In this document: positions 53,287-64,000 of the stretch, piece after piece | Position numbering within the stretch: position 1 is the stretch's first letter | Layout: the number at the start of each line of letters is the position of its first letter | NCBI GenBank assembly: GCA_964030475.1 | Contig: CAXIPT010000001.1 | Span: 2,827,075-2,891,074, forward strand | DNA: 64,000 nt | Direction: 5' to 3' | DNA from: Tethya wilhelma | Lineage: Eukaryota; Porifera; Demospongiae; Tethyida; Tethyidae | Notes under the pieces: generated by a model | Seen by the model: only the letters and a program-made list of their open reading frames with translations | The model's database searches: none | What the model was told of the DNA's origin: nothing | Position numbers and translations under genes: made by a program

Positions 53287-55801
53287 TCACAAGAATGGAT
53301 ATATGGCACTGATAAGAGCTACTCACGAGAATTCCTCCATGCCAGTGTTGGAGAAGTGAAACTTTGAGATGTAGGTGAGGTTACCTGTCCAGTTGGGAAT
53401 GTCACACACAATGACAAGGTAGACCAAAATTGGCAGCAGTTCATCTGCTGTCATTGGCTCTGCATTTCCCTCCAGAGGCATCTCAGTGAGTGCTGCAATG
53501 GACTTCTTGAAACAGTACAACTTCTCCAGGGGTGTTACAAACTGGTTGAGCTGAGAAAGCATTGCCTTTGCTTTGGGTATGCAGAGCCTATTGAGAATAT
53601 GCACAAAATGACCATTTGAGGATAGAGCTTAGCTTTGTAATGACCTTTACCTACTCACACACTCTTTACCCCTCATGAGAAGAAAAGGAGAGGGGAGGTT
53701 TAAGGAAATCTGTGGCAGGGAAGGCTACAGGTACAAGACTAGAGCTCTTACCTAAACTGAGGTTTCACTCCAAGATACTGTGGGTGGGTATCAGAGAGAT
53801 TGCGAGTGATTTTGTTAAAAGATGCATCCTATAAAAAAAGCAATAATAAAACCGAAAAAAAATCCCACATCATTATATGCAACAACTGATTGTGGAACCT
53901 TTTTGCAATTCTAATACCTTTTGTGCAACTAAAAAGCATACTTCTTTGAAGATTTTCTTGTGCAGGCCAGCCAACACATAAGTCTACAACAAACAACATG
54001 TTATCATACATTAGACTCAACAGAATAGAGACAATCAGAGACAAACTAACATACATACCTCAATAGCTAGCTTGCAAAAGTTCTTTTGAGTAGCAGCCTG
54101 AAACTTTCTCTACAGGAGAAATATTGATTTGGAGTTTTCGGACAATAGAATTGAGAAGTATAATTATTGCACAGGATGGGAGGGCTGGGGAAGAATTGAT
54201 TGACTGTCTATTACACTTTATTATGCAGATTCATTTAGAAGCCATGATAGAATAAAGTAGTGCAAACTCAAGCTACAAATCGGTGGTTTGCTTTCTTTCT
54301 TTTGGGAGGGAGGGCACTATACATTGTAAACAAATAACCATACCAGTTTAAAGACCTCTTGTACTGCACGAGTATAGACGGCTAAAGCAGTGTCCTGTGT
54401 GGTATAACCAAAGAAGTATTGTAGCATTGAAAGAACATCAACAGGTATAAAACAAACTGTGAACATACACAAGACACACATACGTACACACTCATATATA
54501 TTATATAGTACAGTGCATGTAGCTGAGTATAAATGTAGTTCATGCTGTATTGCCACATGTCAAGCACATGCAAACAACAGAACTATTTCCAAGGTACATG
54601 GGCTCAGGAAAATGAACATATGGAACCATCTATCTACACTGACTCTCTCCTAAACAATATCATACTTGTCAAGTACAACAATCCACATATATACAAAACA
54701 CACTGTGTTCATAATGTATGTAGTACGCACAAGAATAGAACATTGTAGACACATACAAGGTCATGCTCACAAACACCTACTATAATAGATCTCAGAGAGG
54801 TGCCCCTCTCCAGGTTGAATATCTCCAGCAGCTTGTCCACTGACCTCCTGACCTTCTCTGTGCCTGCTTCACTCCACAAGAATCGAATACAGTCCTCCAA
54901 GTTCTCCAGTGAAATAATGATGTCATCACTAAGAGCTACATTCACAACAACAATCATGGATATTACAGCTATAATTGGCTAGGAAAGGCTAAGGCTGCTT
55001 GCAGCTGAATGCAAATAAAACTATTCCATACTTATCTGTTTAAACATTGGCTAGCAATAGACACACTAACTGTGAAGAGTGACAGTAATACTCTACCTCC
55101 TTCCATTGGCTGCTCCAAACAGAAGACCTGATAGCTCTCATCTGATGAGTTGTAGAAGCACTCTTCGAAGAGTATCTTTACCTGGAAGGAAGCAAACAAG
55201 ATCAAGAGGTGATGGTGGTTGAACTGTATGTGCACCAAAGAGTGATATAGACCATGCACCTACCGTCCTGGTTTCCTTGTAGCCCTGTCCAACTCGGACC
55301 AAGTCTCCCTCAATGCAAGCATGCTGCATCATTTCAACAAAGCAAACAGTATGGGTAATGCAACTTAAACCAGCTACCAAAAATTTTTCCCTATAAGCAG
55401 AGGTACTAAATAGTCTATGTTAGCTTATGTTATTGATCAGCATGTCATTGTAGCCACAAACACACACGCACAAATCGAACCTTGTTGTTTACAGAAACAA
55501 AGTGCTTATCATCAGAGCTATTGCAGCGTCTTAGAATATGATTCTCAAAGTCGCTCTTGTTCAACTTCAGTCTAGAGACAGTGTCACATCTTGGAACAAA
55601 GATCTGAAGTGAGAGATCCATGGAAGACAATTTTATCTTATTGACACCGAGCTAGAAAGGAGCAGTACGAGAGGTGGGCATTAATTAGAAAATACATACC
55701 ATCCACTTGTTGTCGGAAGCATCTTTGAACAGACTGCTAAACTTTCCATTCAGCGTCTGAAAGAAAAGGTTCTCGTGCAAATCTTCATCATACCTCGCCA
55801 T
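52387..55801 (-). CDS. ANKRD27: ANKRD27 (VARP)-like endosomal Rab GEF, ankyrin-poor copy
   Basis: Exons: 55801-55700, 55651-55481, 55323-55264, 55181-55097, 54935-54781, 54394-54344, 54109-54059, 53983-53918, 53828-53752, 53587-53337, 53254-53096, 53024-52667 and 52570-52387. The start MARYDEDLHEN matches human VARP (MALYDEDL). Other VARP matches are ILFEECFYN, DASFNKITRNL, GVKPQF and, in the VPS9 domain, IPKAKAMLSQLNQ and MTADELLPILVYLVIVCDIPN. Only one ankyrin unit follows (NNRGDTPLHSASRWNHPRLV), then a disordered tail. The VPS9 exon ends in phase 2 at GMEEFS, but the ankyrin exon needs phase 0, so exons are missing between them. A small exon may also be missing between 54781 and 54394. Role by homology: activates Rab21/Rab32/38-type traffic. 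Confidence 0.78.
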
Positions 55802-55950
55802 AGCTATGTACTGCCAGGAAAACTCTCCAGGCAAGCTGTACACTCTGTTGGTGGGAGGGGCAAAGCCAAAGGTCACGGGATTGACAATAATAAGGGGGTC
55901 CCCCATGCCATGGCTCAATGCACGGATAAAGCTTCTTGATCTACAAAGCT
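55802..55950. promoter_or_regulatory. Divergent promoter, ANKRD27 and MCAT
   Basis: Only 149 bp separate the two start codons (55801 minus, 55951 plus). The same DNA must serve both genes, or the ANKRD27 5' UTR extends into the MCAT leader. Confidence 0.4.
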
Positions 55951-57260
55951 ATGCGCATCTTTCTTCGTTGTTTCAGTGAGTTATACAGCTCCTCTGTAAG
56001 GAGAAATACTACTACAGCCTTCCTCTTTCCTGGGCAAGGGAACCATGCAGTTGGTATGACTAGTAAACTTGTTGCTGAGTTGCCTGAAGCAATCACTCCA
56101 ATCTTTCAGACTGCTCAAAGAGTTTTGGGCTATGACCTACAATCTCTGTGTTTGCATGGTCCTGAGCACCGACTGAAAGAGACACTCCATTCCCAACCTG
56201 CTGTGGTAGTGGCTTCTCTAGCTGCTGTAGAGTATCTCAGACACAAAAACCCAAATGTACATACAAGCTTATGGGAGATTTAACAATTGTTGTTTAACAA
56301 ATATCATTTTAATGTGGTTATCTTACAATAGGTTGTTTCCAGTTGCACAGGTGTAGCTGGATTCAGTGTAGGTGAGCTCACTGCATTGATTTTTGCTGGC
56401 TCACTATCACTTGAACAAGGTTTGTGTCTAAAGTACTGCTCAGTAACTAAAAGCAATATCTTGTAATTGACACACATGTTATTTATAATTTTACAAGTGT
56501 ATTTAATTGGAGGTCATTTGTATGACTCTTGCTGACTTGGCTAATCTTGTGTAACTGTTGGTATTAGGTAACATGTTCTCAAAGTCATGCTGCTTCAGCA
56601 TCTTTACCAAATATGGTTAAGAGTTGTATTTATGTTGTTCCAAGTTTGTGTACCCACACACACTCACAAGGTTTGCAACTCATCAAAGTCAGGGCTGAAG
56701 GGATGCATTCCGCATGTCTTCAAACTCCTAACACCATGCTCACGTTGATTGGACTGGATGAACACACAGTGACTGGTCTCTGTTCAGATGCAAAACATGC
56801 CAATCCTGATGGGGAAATCTGCATTGCAATCTACCTCTTCCCCAAGGGTTTTGTAGTAGCTGGGAGTCTCAATGCAATAGAGTATGTCGGTGAGAAAGCT
56901 GCTGCTCTTGGAGGTCAGTTGAAAGAAGTGAGGGTATCTGGAGCATTTCACTCTTCTCTGATGAAACCGGCTGTGCCTAAGTTTCAAGTAGCTTTAGAGA
57001 AGGCTGAAATATCAATGCCTAACGTAGCTGTGTATTCGAATGTGACTGGACAACCATATTCAAGTGTGGATGAAATAAAAACAAATCTTCTGGAGCAAAT
57101 TACAAAACCGGTCCTTTGGGAAAAGACGATCAGGAACATGCTACAGAATAGCGACAGTAGTATGCACTTTGTTGAAATTGGCCCAGGAAAGAGCTCAAAA
57201 ACAATTCTTCAACGTATTGACAAGACTGCCTTCAAAAAATGTGAGAATGTGGAGGCCTGA
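55951..57260 (+). CDS. MCAT: Mitochondrial malonyl-CoA:ACP transacylase
   Basis: Exons 55951-56256, 56332-56419 and 56671-57260. The start MRIFLRCFSELYSSSVRRN looks like a mitochondrial presequence. The FabD fold follows: AFLFPGQGNHAVGM, GFSVGELTALIFAGSL (nucleophilic Ser in GFSVG), VRAEGM with the substrate Arg, SGAFHSSLMKPA (catalytic His), VYSNVTGQPY and EIGPGKSSK. The roughly 327 residues match human MCAT, which loads malonyl groups on mitochondrial ACP for type II fatty-acid and lipoate synthesis. All catalytic residues are present. Confidence 0.92.
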
Positions 57261-58163
57261 CAACAGATTTGATGTGCATGTATAATATTAGTGTGTCAGT
57301 ATGAAATTCAATAGGCCGTCTGTGGTAACTGCTTGAGGTTGATTGGTCTAGTAAGTTATCATATTAACATCAATTAGAATGGCTGCATCATGCTCATTAG
57401 AGCTCCCTTGTGTATACACACAAGTGTATTGTGTGTAGAGCTTATCACGTCAGCCCATTCCAAACAATAGGTAACAGAGATATCACATGCAACAGTAACG
57501 TCTTGGGTTTACTTTGTGTCTGCTGTGGTTGTTGTGGTGCATACAAGTCTAGGGTTACAGGAACAGATTTTTCTTTTCTTTTATGCTCAGCATAAGATGC
57601 ATGACCAACAATAACCAACAAGATAAATGTGACTAAACATGGGTTACAAAATAAGAGAGGAAACATTCATAGATTGCAGTAAAATAGTGCATATACACAC
57701 GCAGCAAAAAAAAAAAAAAGACACTCGTGCATTACACCTATTATGCACCTTACTGTGAAGTGCACAGGAAAAAAAATACGAAAACAACAAAAAAGGAGGC
57801 AAACTCACAGTTTGAGTGTGTGCAACTTACTATTAAAGTGGTTGGCTTGAAGCAAACTATTCCACTTAGCAGACAAAAAGAACACAAAATAAATGCCAGC
57901 ACTTAGGTACCATAATAAGTAAGACAGCAAAAGCTAACAATACGTGGTTTGTTAAATAATGAGAGATGATACAATAAGGGTAATGGGGTTGAGTCATTTT
58001 GAGGAGTGGTGTTGAATACTTACAGGATAGAGAGAACAAACATAATTAGGTGGTCTTGTCGTAAATACGGGGTAATATAGTACAAAAATAAACTCTCAAA
58101 CAATAAATGCAACGGGAAAAAACCCAAAAAAATAAGACAATGCCAAAAAAAAGTTTAAAGGAG
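57261..58163. other. Convergent 3' spacer, MCAT to LIN41
   Basis: AT-rich with short poly-A tracts; no gene seen. It should hold both 3' UTRs, which in LIN41 relatives can be long and regulatory. Confidence 0.4.
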
Positions 58164-60851
58164 TTAGAATATTTGAACTCGTGAGTTTCCAAAGTCCACG
58201 ACTGCAATACGTCCATCAGGCAAGACGGCGACACTGGTTGGACGATCAAACTGTCCAGGAGACTGTCCGGATGTTCCAAACTTTGCAATAAAGTGACCGC
58301 TCGGATGCATGATGACAATACGGTTGTTACGAGTATCGGCGACGATGAAGTTCCCCATGTGATCGACGGCAATACCTTGTGGTCTCATGAACTGGCCGTT
58401 TCCACTGCCTTGACTGCCGAGGATGCGTGCAGTTGTACCGTCAGGGTGGATCACTAGGATGTGATGGACGTTGAAATCGGACACAATGATGTGACCGTCG
58501 TCGTTGAAGGCAATGCCGCGAGGAGAATCAAAATGGCCGCAAAGGTAACCTTTGTACCCAAACTTTCCCAGGAGGATACCGTCATGACTGAAGATGAGCA
58601 GACGATGGTTGCCGGTGTCGGTGACTGCAATACGGCCATCGAGTTGATTCACGGCGACATCATAGGGGTAGATCATCTGACCGTCATTGCCACCTTTTGA
58701 GCCAAACATGAAGAGGAATGTTCCGTCGACTTTGACCACTTGGATCCGATGGTTGTCTTTATCGGCCACTACAACATGTCCTTCTCGGGTCACTGCAACT
58801 CCAGCTGGTCGGTTGAACTGACCCGGGCGTATACCTTCCGAGCCGATCTTGTGCTTGAAAACGCCATTCGAATCGAACACTTGTAGACGGTGGTTGCTTC
58901 TATCTCCAATGATGACGTTCCCCTGTTGATCGCAGCAGATCCCCCACGGACGACAGAACTGGGCATTTTGAGATCCCTCGGAGCCAAACACTTGAGTGAC
59001 AATGCCAAATCTGCCATACTCTCGTCCTCCATCGACCAGCAGGGTGAAGGGGCTACCTTGAATGTGCTGTCCTCGGATAGCGATCACCAGTTGATGCTCT
59101 CCTTTGAGTCGGGGGCGGAAGTTGATGGAATAGGAGCCCTCTGTGTTGTCACGAATGTCAACGGGCAACGTGCCGCCACTTCCGGTGAGAGACTTGAGCT
59201 GTACAAAGAGACGTTCACCTCCTTCCAAGCACGGCTCACCAGAGCGATCCTTGGTGCACAGGATGACGGTGCACAGTCGATTGACACGAGGATGGTAGAG
59301 GCCTTCACCCATGGCTGTACACAGAGGAGGGTAAGGGGCGGTGGTGAACATACACAGACTCTTGAGTGCATTTTGAGCAGCGGTAGCATTCGACTTGAGG
59401 ATGAAACTGTCGTCTTCAGATGGATTACTACTGAGAGCGTAGGGACGGCAATTCTGCAGCTTATCGGCAAGTTGGATGTTGGTCACCAGCGTTAGAACAC
59501 GGTCGTTGTCCTTGTGAGCACTTTCAGCTTGAGAACTGAGAGCCTTCAGCGACTTCAATGCACCTTCGATGGTATCCTTCTCCTTCGAGAGAGAGTCCTG
59601 GCGAAGCTTGGCAATGGTACTGATCTGAGCAATGATGGCTTGTTCACGCTCTGCTAGTGCTTCCCTGTGTGCTTGAAATATCTTCTTTGCATCAGCGATA
59701 GCCTCCTGTTCCTTCTCAGCCACTTTGTCAGCCATACTCTTCGTCTCTTCAGAAGCATAATCTAGCATGTTGATCTTTACTTGAGTGGTCCCGAGTAGCT
59801 CTTCAGTGGAAGGCTTGAAGTGCACATAGGCCTCCCTCAAAGTGGTGTAGTTGTGACCAGTGTGTTCACTTACAGCACAGCTCTTGCACAGCATCACTAC
59901 ACAGAATGAACAAAAGTAGATCTGCTTTTCATTGGGATGTTTCTCACAGCTTCTGTACTCCTCTTCTTCAAAGACGGGAAGAACGTCAACAGTTGGGGTT
60001 TGCACTACAATGCCTCCAGGAGGTGATGCTCGCCTACTGTTTGGAAACGATCCGCCAGGAGTGGCCAGGTCGGTGCTTGGAGGTTCCTCATGAGCTGAAA
60101 CAGAAGCCATACAGTCAATACAGAAATTGTCCTTATCACACTGACATGGTTTAGACTTTGGTGAGCCATTAGACATACCAATACTTGGAGTAGTTATGGG
60201 GCCATTAGCACTTCCAACAGTAATGGTATTAGGTGGTAAACGGATATCTCTAGTAGTGCTGCTCACCACATCACCAAGGTCTCTCACATTGGCTTCGTCG
60301 AGAACATTGTTCACCACATCCAACATACTAGTCATCATAAAAGGATCAACATTCACATCATGGACATCATGACGTGGTCGCTGTGTAGGAGGAGGTGGTG
60401 GTGGTGGTGGTGGAGGCACTTGAGTTTGCTGCTGCTGCTGCTGCAATGGTGACTGTGCACCAGGTGTGGTGGGCTGAGGGGGAGGAACAATGGTGCCGAC
60501 ATCTGGTATAGGGTGAATCGTTCGTACCCCAGGACCTGTGCTTCCGATGGGTAGAGTGGCAGGTGTTCCATTGAGAGCGGGAGGGCCGTGGGGGCGGGGT
60601 GGTGGCAGAGAGGGTAGAGAACAGTTACAGTTTGGACACACACCATTCACGGAGTATCCAGCATTGAATTGAGAGTAGCAACGTGGACAGAACGTAGGTT
60701 GTGGGTATGGAAGCATAGTAGGTCTAGAGACTTGAGGAAAAGTTGCATGAGGTGTTGCAGCCGATGGTACTAGTTCAGTCGCTGCTCTGAAGGGGAACCT
60801 GGTGAAAGATGCACCTTGCTGTTCAGGATTTATATAGTCAACAAAAGCCAT
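58164..60851 (-). CDS. TRIM71: LIN41/TRIM71-like B-box, coiled-coil, filamin, NHL protein without a clear RING
   Basis: A single coding exon from ATG 60851 (MAFVDYINPEQ). An acceptor (tttacag) just upstream shows that a non-coding 5' exon exists, probably ending near 61022. The N-terminus has two CxxC knuckles (FCPRCYSQF, VCPNCNC), Gln and Pro tracts, a CQCDKDNFCIDC cluster like B-box 1, a B-box 2 (CEKHPNEKQIYFCSFC), a coiled coil, a filamin/Ig domain and six NHL blades (RPWGICCDQQGNVIIGDRSN to AVVDFGNSRVQIF). The NHL sequence matches TRIM71/LIN-41 blade for blade (ADKDNHRIQ, SPRGIAFN, RPQGIAVD). These proteins bind RNA hairpins through NHL and repress mRNAs. A canonical RING (C3HC4) is not visible, so E3 ligase activity is doubtful. 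Confidence 0.88.
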   Translation of the reverse strand: MAFVDYINPEQQGASFTRFPFRAATELVPSAATPHATFPQVSRPTMLPYPQPTFCPRCYSQFNAGYSVNGVCPNCNCSLPSLPPPRPHGPPALNGTPATLPIGSTGPGVRTIHPIPDVGTIVPPPQPTTPGAQSPLQQQQQQTQVPPPPPPPPPPTQRPRHDVHDVNVDPFMMTSMLDVVNNVLDEANVRDLGDVVSSTTRDIRLPPNTITVGSANGPITTPSIGMSNGSPKSKPCQCDKDNFCIDCMASVSAHEEPPSTDLATPGGSFPNSRRASPPGGIVVQTPTVDVLPVFEEEEYRSCEKHPNEKQIYFCSFCVVMLCKSCAVSEHTGHNYTTLREAYVHFKPSTEELLGTTQVKINMLDYASEETKSMADKVAEKEQEAIADAKKIFQAHREALAEREQAIIAQISTIAKLRQDSLSKEKDTIEGALKSLKALSSQAESAHKDNDRVLTLVTNIQLADKLQNCRPYALSSNPSEDDSFILKSNATAAQNALKSLCMFTTAPYPPLCTAMGEGLYHPRVNRLCTVILCTKDRSGEPCLEGGERLFVQLKSLTGSGGTLPVDIRDNTEGSYSINFRPRLKGEHQLVIAIRGQHIQGSPFTLLVDGGREYGRFGIVTQVFGSEGSQNAQFCRPWGICCDQQGNVIIGDRSNHRLQVFDSNGVFKHKIGSEGIRPGQFNRPAGVAVTREGHVVVADKDNHRIQVVKVDGTFLFMFGSKGGNDGQMIYPYDVAVNQLDGRIAVTDTGNHRLLIFSHDGILLGKFGYKGYLCGHFDSPRGIAFNDDGHIIVSDFNVHHILVIHPDGTTARILGSQGSGNGQFMRPQGIAVDHMGNFIVADTRNNRIVIMHPSGHFIAKFGTSGQSPGQFDRPTSVAVLPDGRIAVVDFGNSRVQIF

Positions 60852-62037
60852 AATTTTGGAAAACGCACTGTAAAGTAAGAACATTAAACAATGATCATTA
60901 TTTAATACATAGAAAGTAGTCCCCAGTCACTGTAGTAGTACACAAGCATGCACCTACATCATGCAGTACAAATTAGCCATTAACAGTCTACAGTGTGTTT
61001 GTGTCTGTGCATATAAAATACCTGTATCAATGTGGCGTCAAGCTTGATATCTTGGACTTAAAGATACTCCTTCGGCTTTGGTTTCGGTTCCTCCTCAGCT
61101 AGGTAAGTGGTAAACTTGAATAATTTATAAGTCTGAGTACGAGTACTCTCAAACTCAAGTAGGAGCTGAGTAGGTATAGATCTCAAGTTGCGCGAACTTG
61201 CTCCAGCTCTGTGATACAAGGCAATACTGCCAGGATAGTAACTGCTTCAAAAGCGAAACTAAATCACACTATTATAGTCTAGAAAGACTCCTACAAATTT
61301 AGTAAAGCGTCAGACGCTTTCAGCACATCGTTGTCTTTGGACACAACGCCGCCGCTGCATGGACACGAATCCGAACTTGGAACACCACAAAATTTATGCC
61401 TGTTCTGAACAGGTCCACGTCAACAACTCTACAAGACTGCTGCCCTCGGCATCTGGTGTGCCCCTTTTGTTTAGCACTTGCCGGGTGGAACTTGCAAGGG
61501 CTAAATGAGACCTTTAGCTATTTCATCATGGGCAATCAAAGCGCAATGAATTCAATTATTACTCGTGCTAATTATTTTGTGAAAGGTGTTTTTAGCGAAA
61601 TGCGTGGATACACGTGGTTTCTACTAATTACATAACAGAAGGTCATCACAGAAAGGCACAAAACACTATTGTCATTCTCTATTGACACCCAATGCAATAT
61701 TGAAGACACAAGATAATATTATATTTTACATTAGCTCTTGTGCATATTGGCTGCAAAAATTAATTAACACTGTGAATATTAACACTGGCATTTGATCCAC
61801 CTCAAAATGGTCACAAGGCATAATATTAGGTGTTGATCAGCAAAATAAACACCTTAAATGAACACAAAAGAATTTTTAGTGTTGCATGACATGAACAACA
61901 ACAATAATATTATATAATAATAATAATTTATAATGGATTGACATGTGCTCCTATTTTCAATACTTGTATACTGACATGGTTATAATAAAAATTATTAATA
62001 GTCATTTCATTCACCAACAGTGTAGTCATGCTGCACG
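60852..62037. other. LIN41 5' region and HERPUD 3' flank
   Basis: Contains the probable non-coding first exon of LIN41 (donor near 61022 on the minus strand) and promoter sequence to about 61380. The rest is AT-rich, with a short unrecognised plus-strand ORF (61396-61635) that I do not support. Confidence 0.4.
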
Positions 62038-62250
62038 CTAGTTGATTTGCAGCTCAGGTCTCTGTTGGGGAATGAGAGAGGTGAAGAAAGAGGTCACAAA
62101 CACAAAGAGTGTTGCCAGCAGTCCTGGTCTCTCCTCCGCAAGAGGGGGAGGGGCAGGCTGCTGCAGCTGTTGGTTCACTGCTTCTTGTTGCTGGGGAGGC
62201 TGTTGAATTGCTGACTCGTCACTACTTGTTGTTGGTGGTGGTGATGGTGC
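62038..62250 (-). CDS. HERPUD: HERPUD (Herp)-like ER membrane protein, last exon
   Basis: The exon has an acceptor (tacag) at 62251 and ends in TAG at 62038-62040. It encodes a Pro/Gln-rich stretch and then ERPGLLATLFVFVTSFFTSL followed by IPQQRPELQIN. Human HERPUD1 ends RPGLMASAWSFITTFFTSLIPEGPPQ, an unmistakable match. Herp is a ubiquitin-like-domain ER protein that organises the HRD1 ERAD complex. The upstream exons (ubiquitin-like domain, membrane hairpin) should lie to the right but were not recognised before the window ends. A GA-rich microsatellite lies in the presumed intron. Confidence 0.75.
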   Translation of the reverse strand, partial: APSPPPTTSSDESAIQQPPQQQEAVNQQLQQPAPPPLAEERPGLLATLFVFVTSFFTSLIPQQRPELQIN

Positions 62251-62648
62251 CTGTATGGTGATCGAATTGATGTATGAAATTAGAGCACTAACTGAAAAGG
62301 GAGTGTTGCCATAATGGCTTGGAGATGTTGTGTGTCATGATAATGGAAGACCCAAGAATCAGAATAATAATGATATGCCACACATGGAGCTATACAGTGT
62401 TGGTTCACATTTTAATTTGGCACAGGATGGCATAAACATCCTATACTTGACTAGCACCGAGGTCAGGTGAGTGTACACAGAGGTGAATGCTAGTCTAATA
62501 TCAGATCACCACTCCTACACTATTTCAATAATTGTGGGATAGCACACAAACACACACACAATCATATGTACACAAACTGTAAGCATAGAAAACAAATGCA
62601 GTAAGTATAGGAAGAGAAGAGTTAAAAGAGATTGAGAGCTAGGCTAGC

Positions 62649-62699
<51 letters not shown>

Positions 62700-62700
62700 T

Positions 62701-62741
<41 letters not shown>

Positions 62742-64000
62742 GGTGCTTAATAAAGCACATGGTATCCTCTTTGATCTTCTTCAAGCAGTGGTGCATGCAG
62801 CCACAGACACTTCCACCCCCTTTAGCTAACTTCCATAGCAACAGGTGTTACTTGGCAACCCATTACCAAACAATGAATACTATTTTAGTGGTTAATTACT
62901 GCCAATAGTAATTGTGTACTTTGAATTGGTTGTTTACCTCAACAATGTTATCATTGTGTCACCTTTTCCATTCTGGAGGACACACACATTCTACAATATC
63001 AGTGCACACAATGCTTACATCTACACTACTACACTACACAGAGAAGGTCAACATATGTTGACAGTCATGGTGTTGGGCGTTGGCACCCAGTGAAGACAAC
63101 ACATCAATAGAAAACTTTAAAAGCGAAGAGTATATTTTTTATCTTCACATAAACTAGCATGCTGTCACAGACGCAGATATTAATTGTGGTTGTGTTATCA
63201 CTAATGTTCTGACATGTTTACAATAGGAGGCATAATTTTATATTATATGCAACTTCAGTACCGATGCTATATAGCTGCATCAGCAGAGGAAGTTATAATG
63301 CTTGAGCTTCTTTCAGACACTTAAAAGTTTGTTAACATAGTGCAAAATGGTTGTAGTTGTCCAGCAAAACTATTTTGCACATAGGAAGCTGCATTACTAT
63401 CACAAGACTGATAGAATCAGAGTATATTGCTCAGAGAAAAAAAAAAGTGAAAACTAGTATAAGCTGGAGCCCCAGACTTGGTCTGAAAGGAACTACAAAA
63501 AAATGTTTTCATATATGTACTGCATTAGTGCGTGGAGTGGTGTCATTCTGGCTCCTTTTTATACTTGTGTCAGTAGTATGTCAGCTTGTCTGCCTGAAAC
63601 TCATTACATACTATCAAGACTTGTGCTCTCACACTAATGCTGTTCAAAGCCACTCCAGTGTTTCAAAAGTCTCAGAACACTGGCTATGCACCTTGAACCA
63701 AGACTGCTCTTGAGGACAACTTGTGTACCATGCCAAATGGCTGGCTATTGAACAAGTTTCAGTGTCCAATTATACTTGCTTCTTATTCAGCAAGCATAGC
63801 TGCTTACATTCGTAATATTGAACACTCAAAACTTCTCATCAGGTGGTGCTAAATAAAGCACACCTACTAAGCACTCTTGATTTTCCTGTTGTACAAGAAC
63901 AGCAATCACTACCCCAATTACACTAAGCATATTAAACCATTTAGTAATTTGTTTCTAAGTACAAGTTAAGCATTCCCTCTTCTTTGAAACAACAAAAAAG
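62251..64000. other. Presumed HERPUD intron/upstream region
   Basis: Microsatellite-bearing AT-rich sequence. No further HERPUD exon or other gene is supported. The plus-strand ORF near 63357-63713 shows no family features. Confidence 0.35.
62651..62739. repeat. (GA)n microsatellite in two blocks
   Basis: Two GA runs (62651-62697 and 62703-62739) separated by a five- to six-base interruption (cctcg). Confidence 0.95.

Noticed and set aside
61396..61635. Plus-strand ORF of 79 codons upstream of LIN41
   Set aside because: No recognisable domain, atypical composition and no splice or promoter evidence.

Overview
The window is mostly genomic DNA of an early-branching animal, most probably a demosponge. 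Its genes have short GT-AG introns, encode recognisable metazoan proteins (acinus, VPS9D1-like, Regnase/N4BP1-like, ZDHHC3/7-like, VARP, mitochondrial MCAT, LIN41, Herp) and are closely packed, often as divergent pairs sharing 150-300 bp. CA, GA and CATA microsatellites and small MITE-like elements fill introns and spacers. Single N characters (11618, 22027, 30832, 35479) fall where coding sequence or repeats break off and look like collapsed assembly gaps.

Layout, animal part: 1-651 (-) start of an unrecognised Ser/Pro-rich protein; 871-7820 (+) acinus; 8132-13026 (+) a VPS9D1-like Rab GEF; 13198-14978 (-) an Aah1-type adenine deaminase fused to a LOG-like domain; 15205-15777 (-) last exons of SLC35C2, whose first exons are at 27573-27900. 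Between these two SLC35C2 pieces lies an intron-free block of bacterial sequence (about 16.34-24.39 kb). Then 28839-34168 (-) a KH-UBA-NYN-CCCH RNase; 34459-35479 (+) a dual-specificity phosphatase cut off at the gap; 35574-37797 (-) a WD40 protein cut off at the same gap; 38093-39868 (+) a DHHC palmitoyltransferase; 40396-43083 and 46536-49607 (-) two intronless somatomedin-B/Methuselah-like GPCR paralogues with decayed copies and a 7-bp satellite between them; 45267-51449 (-) a broken ANKRD27 (VARP) duplicate that encloses the second GPCR; 52387-55801 (-) the main ANKRD27 copy; 55951-57260 (+) MCAT; 58164-60851 (-) LIN41/TRIM71; 62038-62250 (-) the last exon of a HERPUD gene.

Layout, bacterial block: overlapping co-directional genes for a ThiL-like kinase, a HIT-family protein, an HD/SAMHD1-type phosphohydrolase and a DNA methyltransferase, converging on a thymidylate-kinase-like gene (16836-21378). 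Then an IS701-type transposase fragment, a gap, and a visibly GC-richer segment with a truncated AAA-ATPase/PD-(D/E)XK gene and three small coupled ORFs. About 200 residues of SLC35C2 (the middle membrane segments) cannot be found on either side of the block. The simplest reading is therefore symbiont contigs misplaced in a scaffold gap, not a clean intronic insertion.

The observations I rate highest are the adenine deaminase-LOG fusion (predicted to take AMP to adenine to hypoxanthine in one polypeptide), the bacterial nucleotide-metabolism/methyltransferase cassette, and the RNase that combines the N4BP1 and Regnase architectures.
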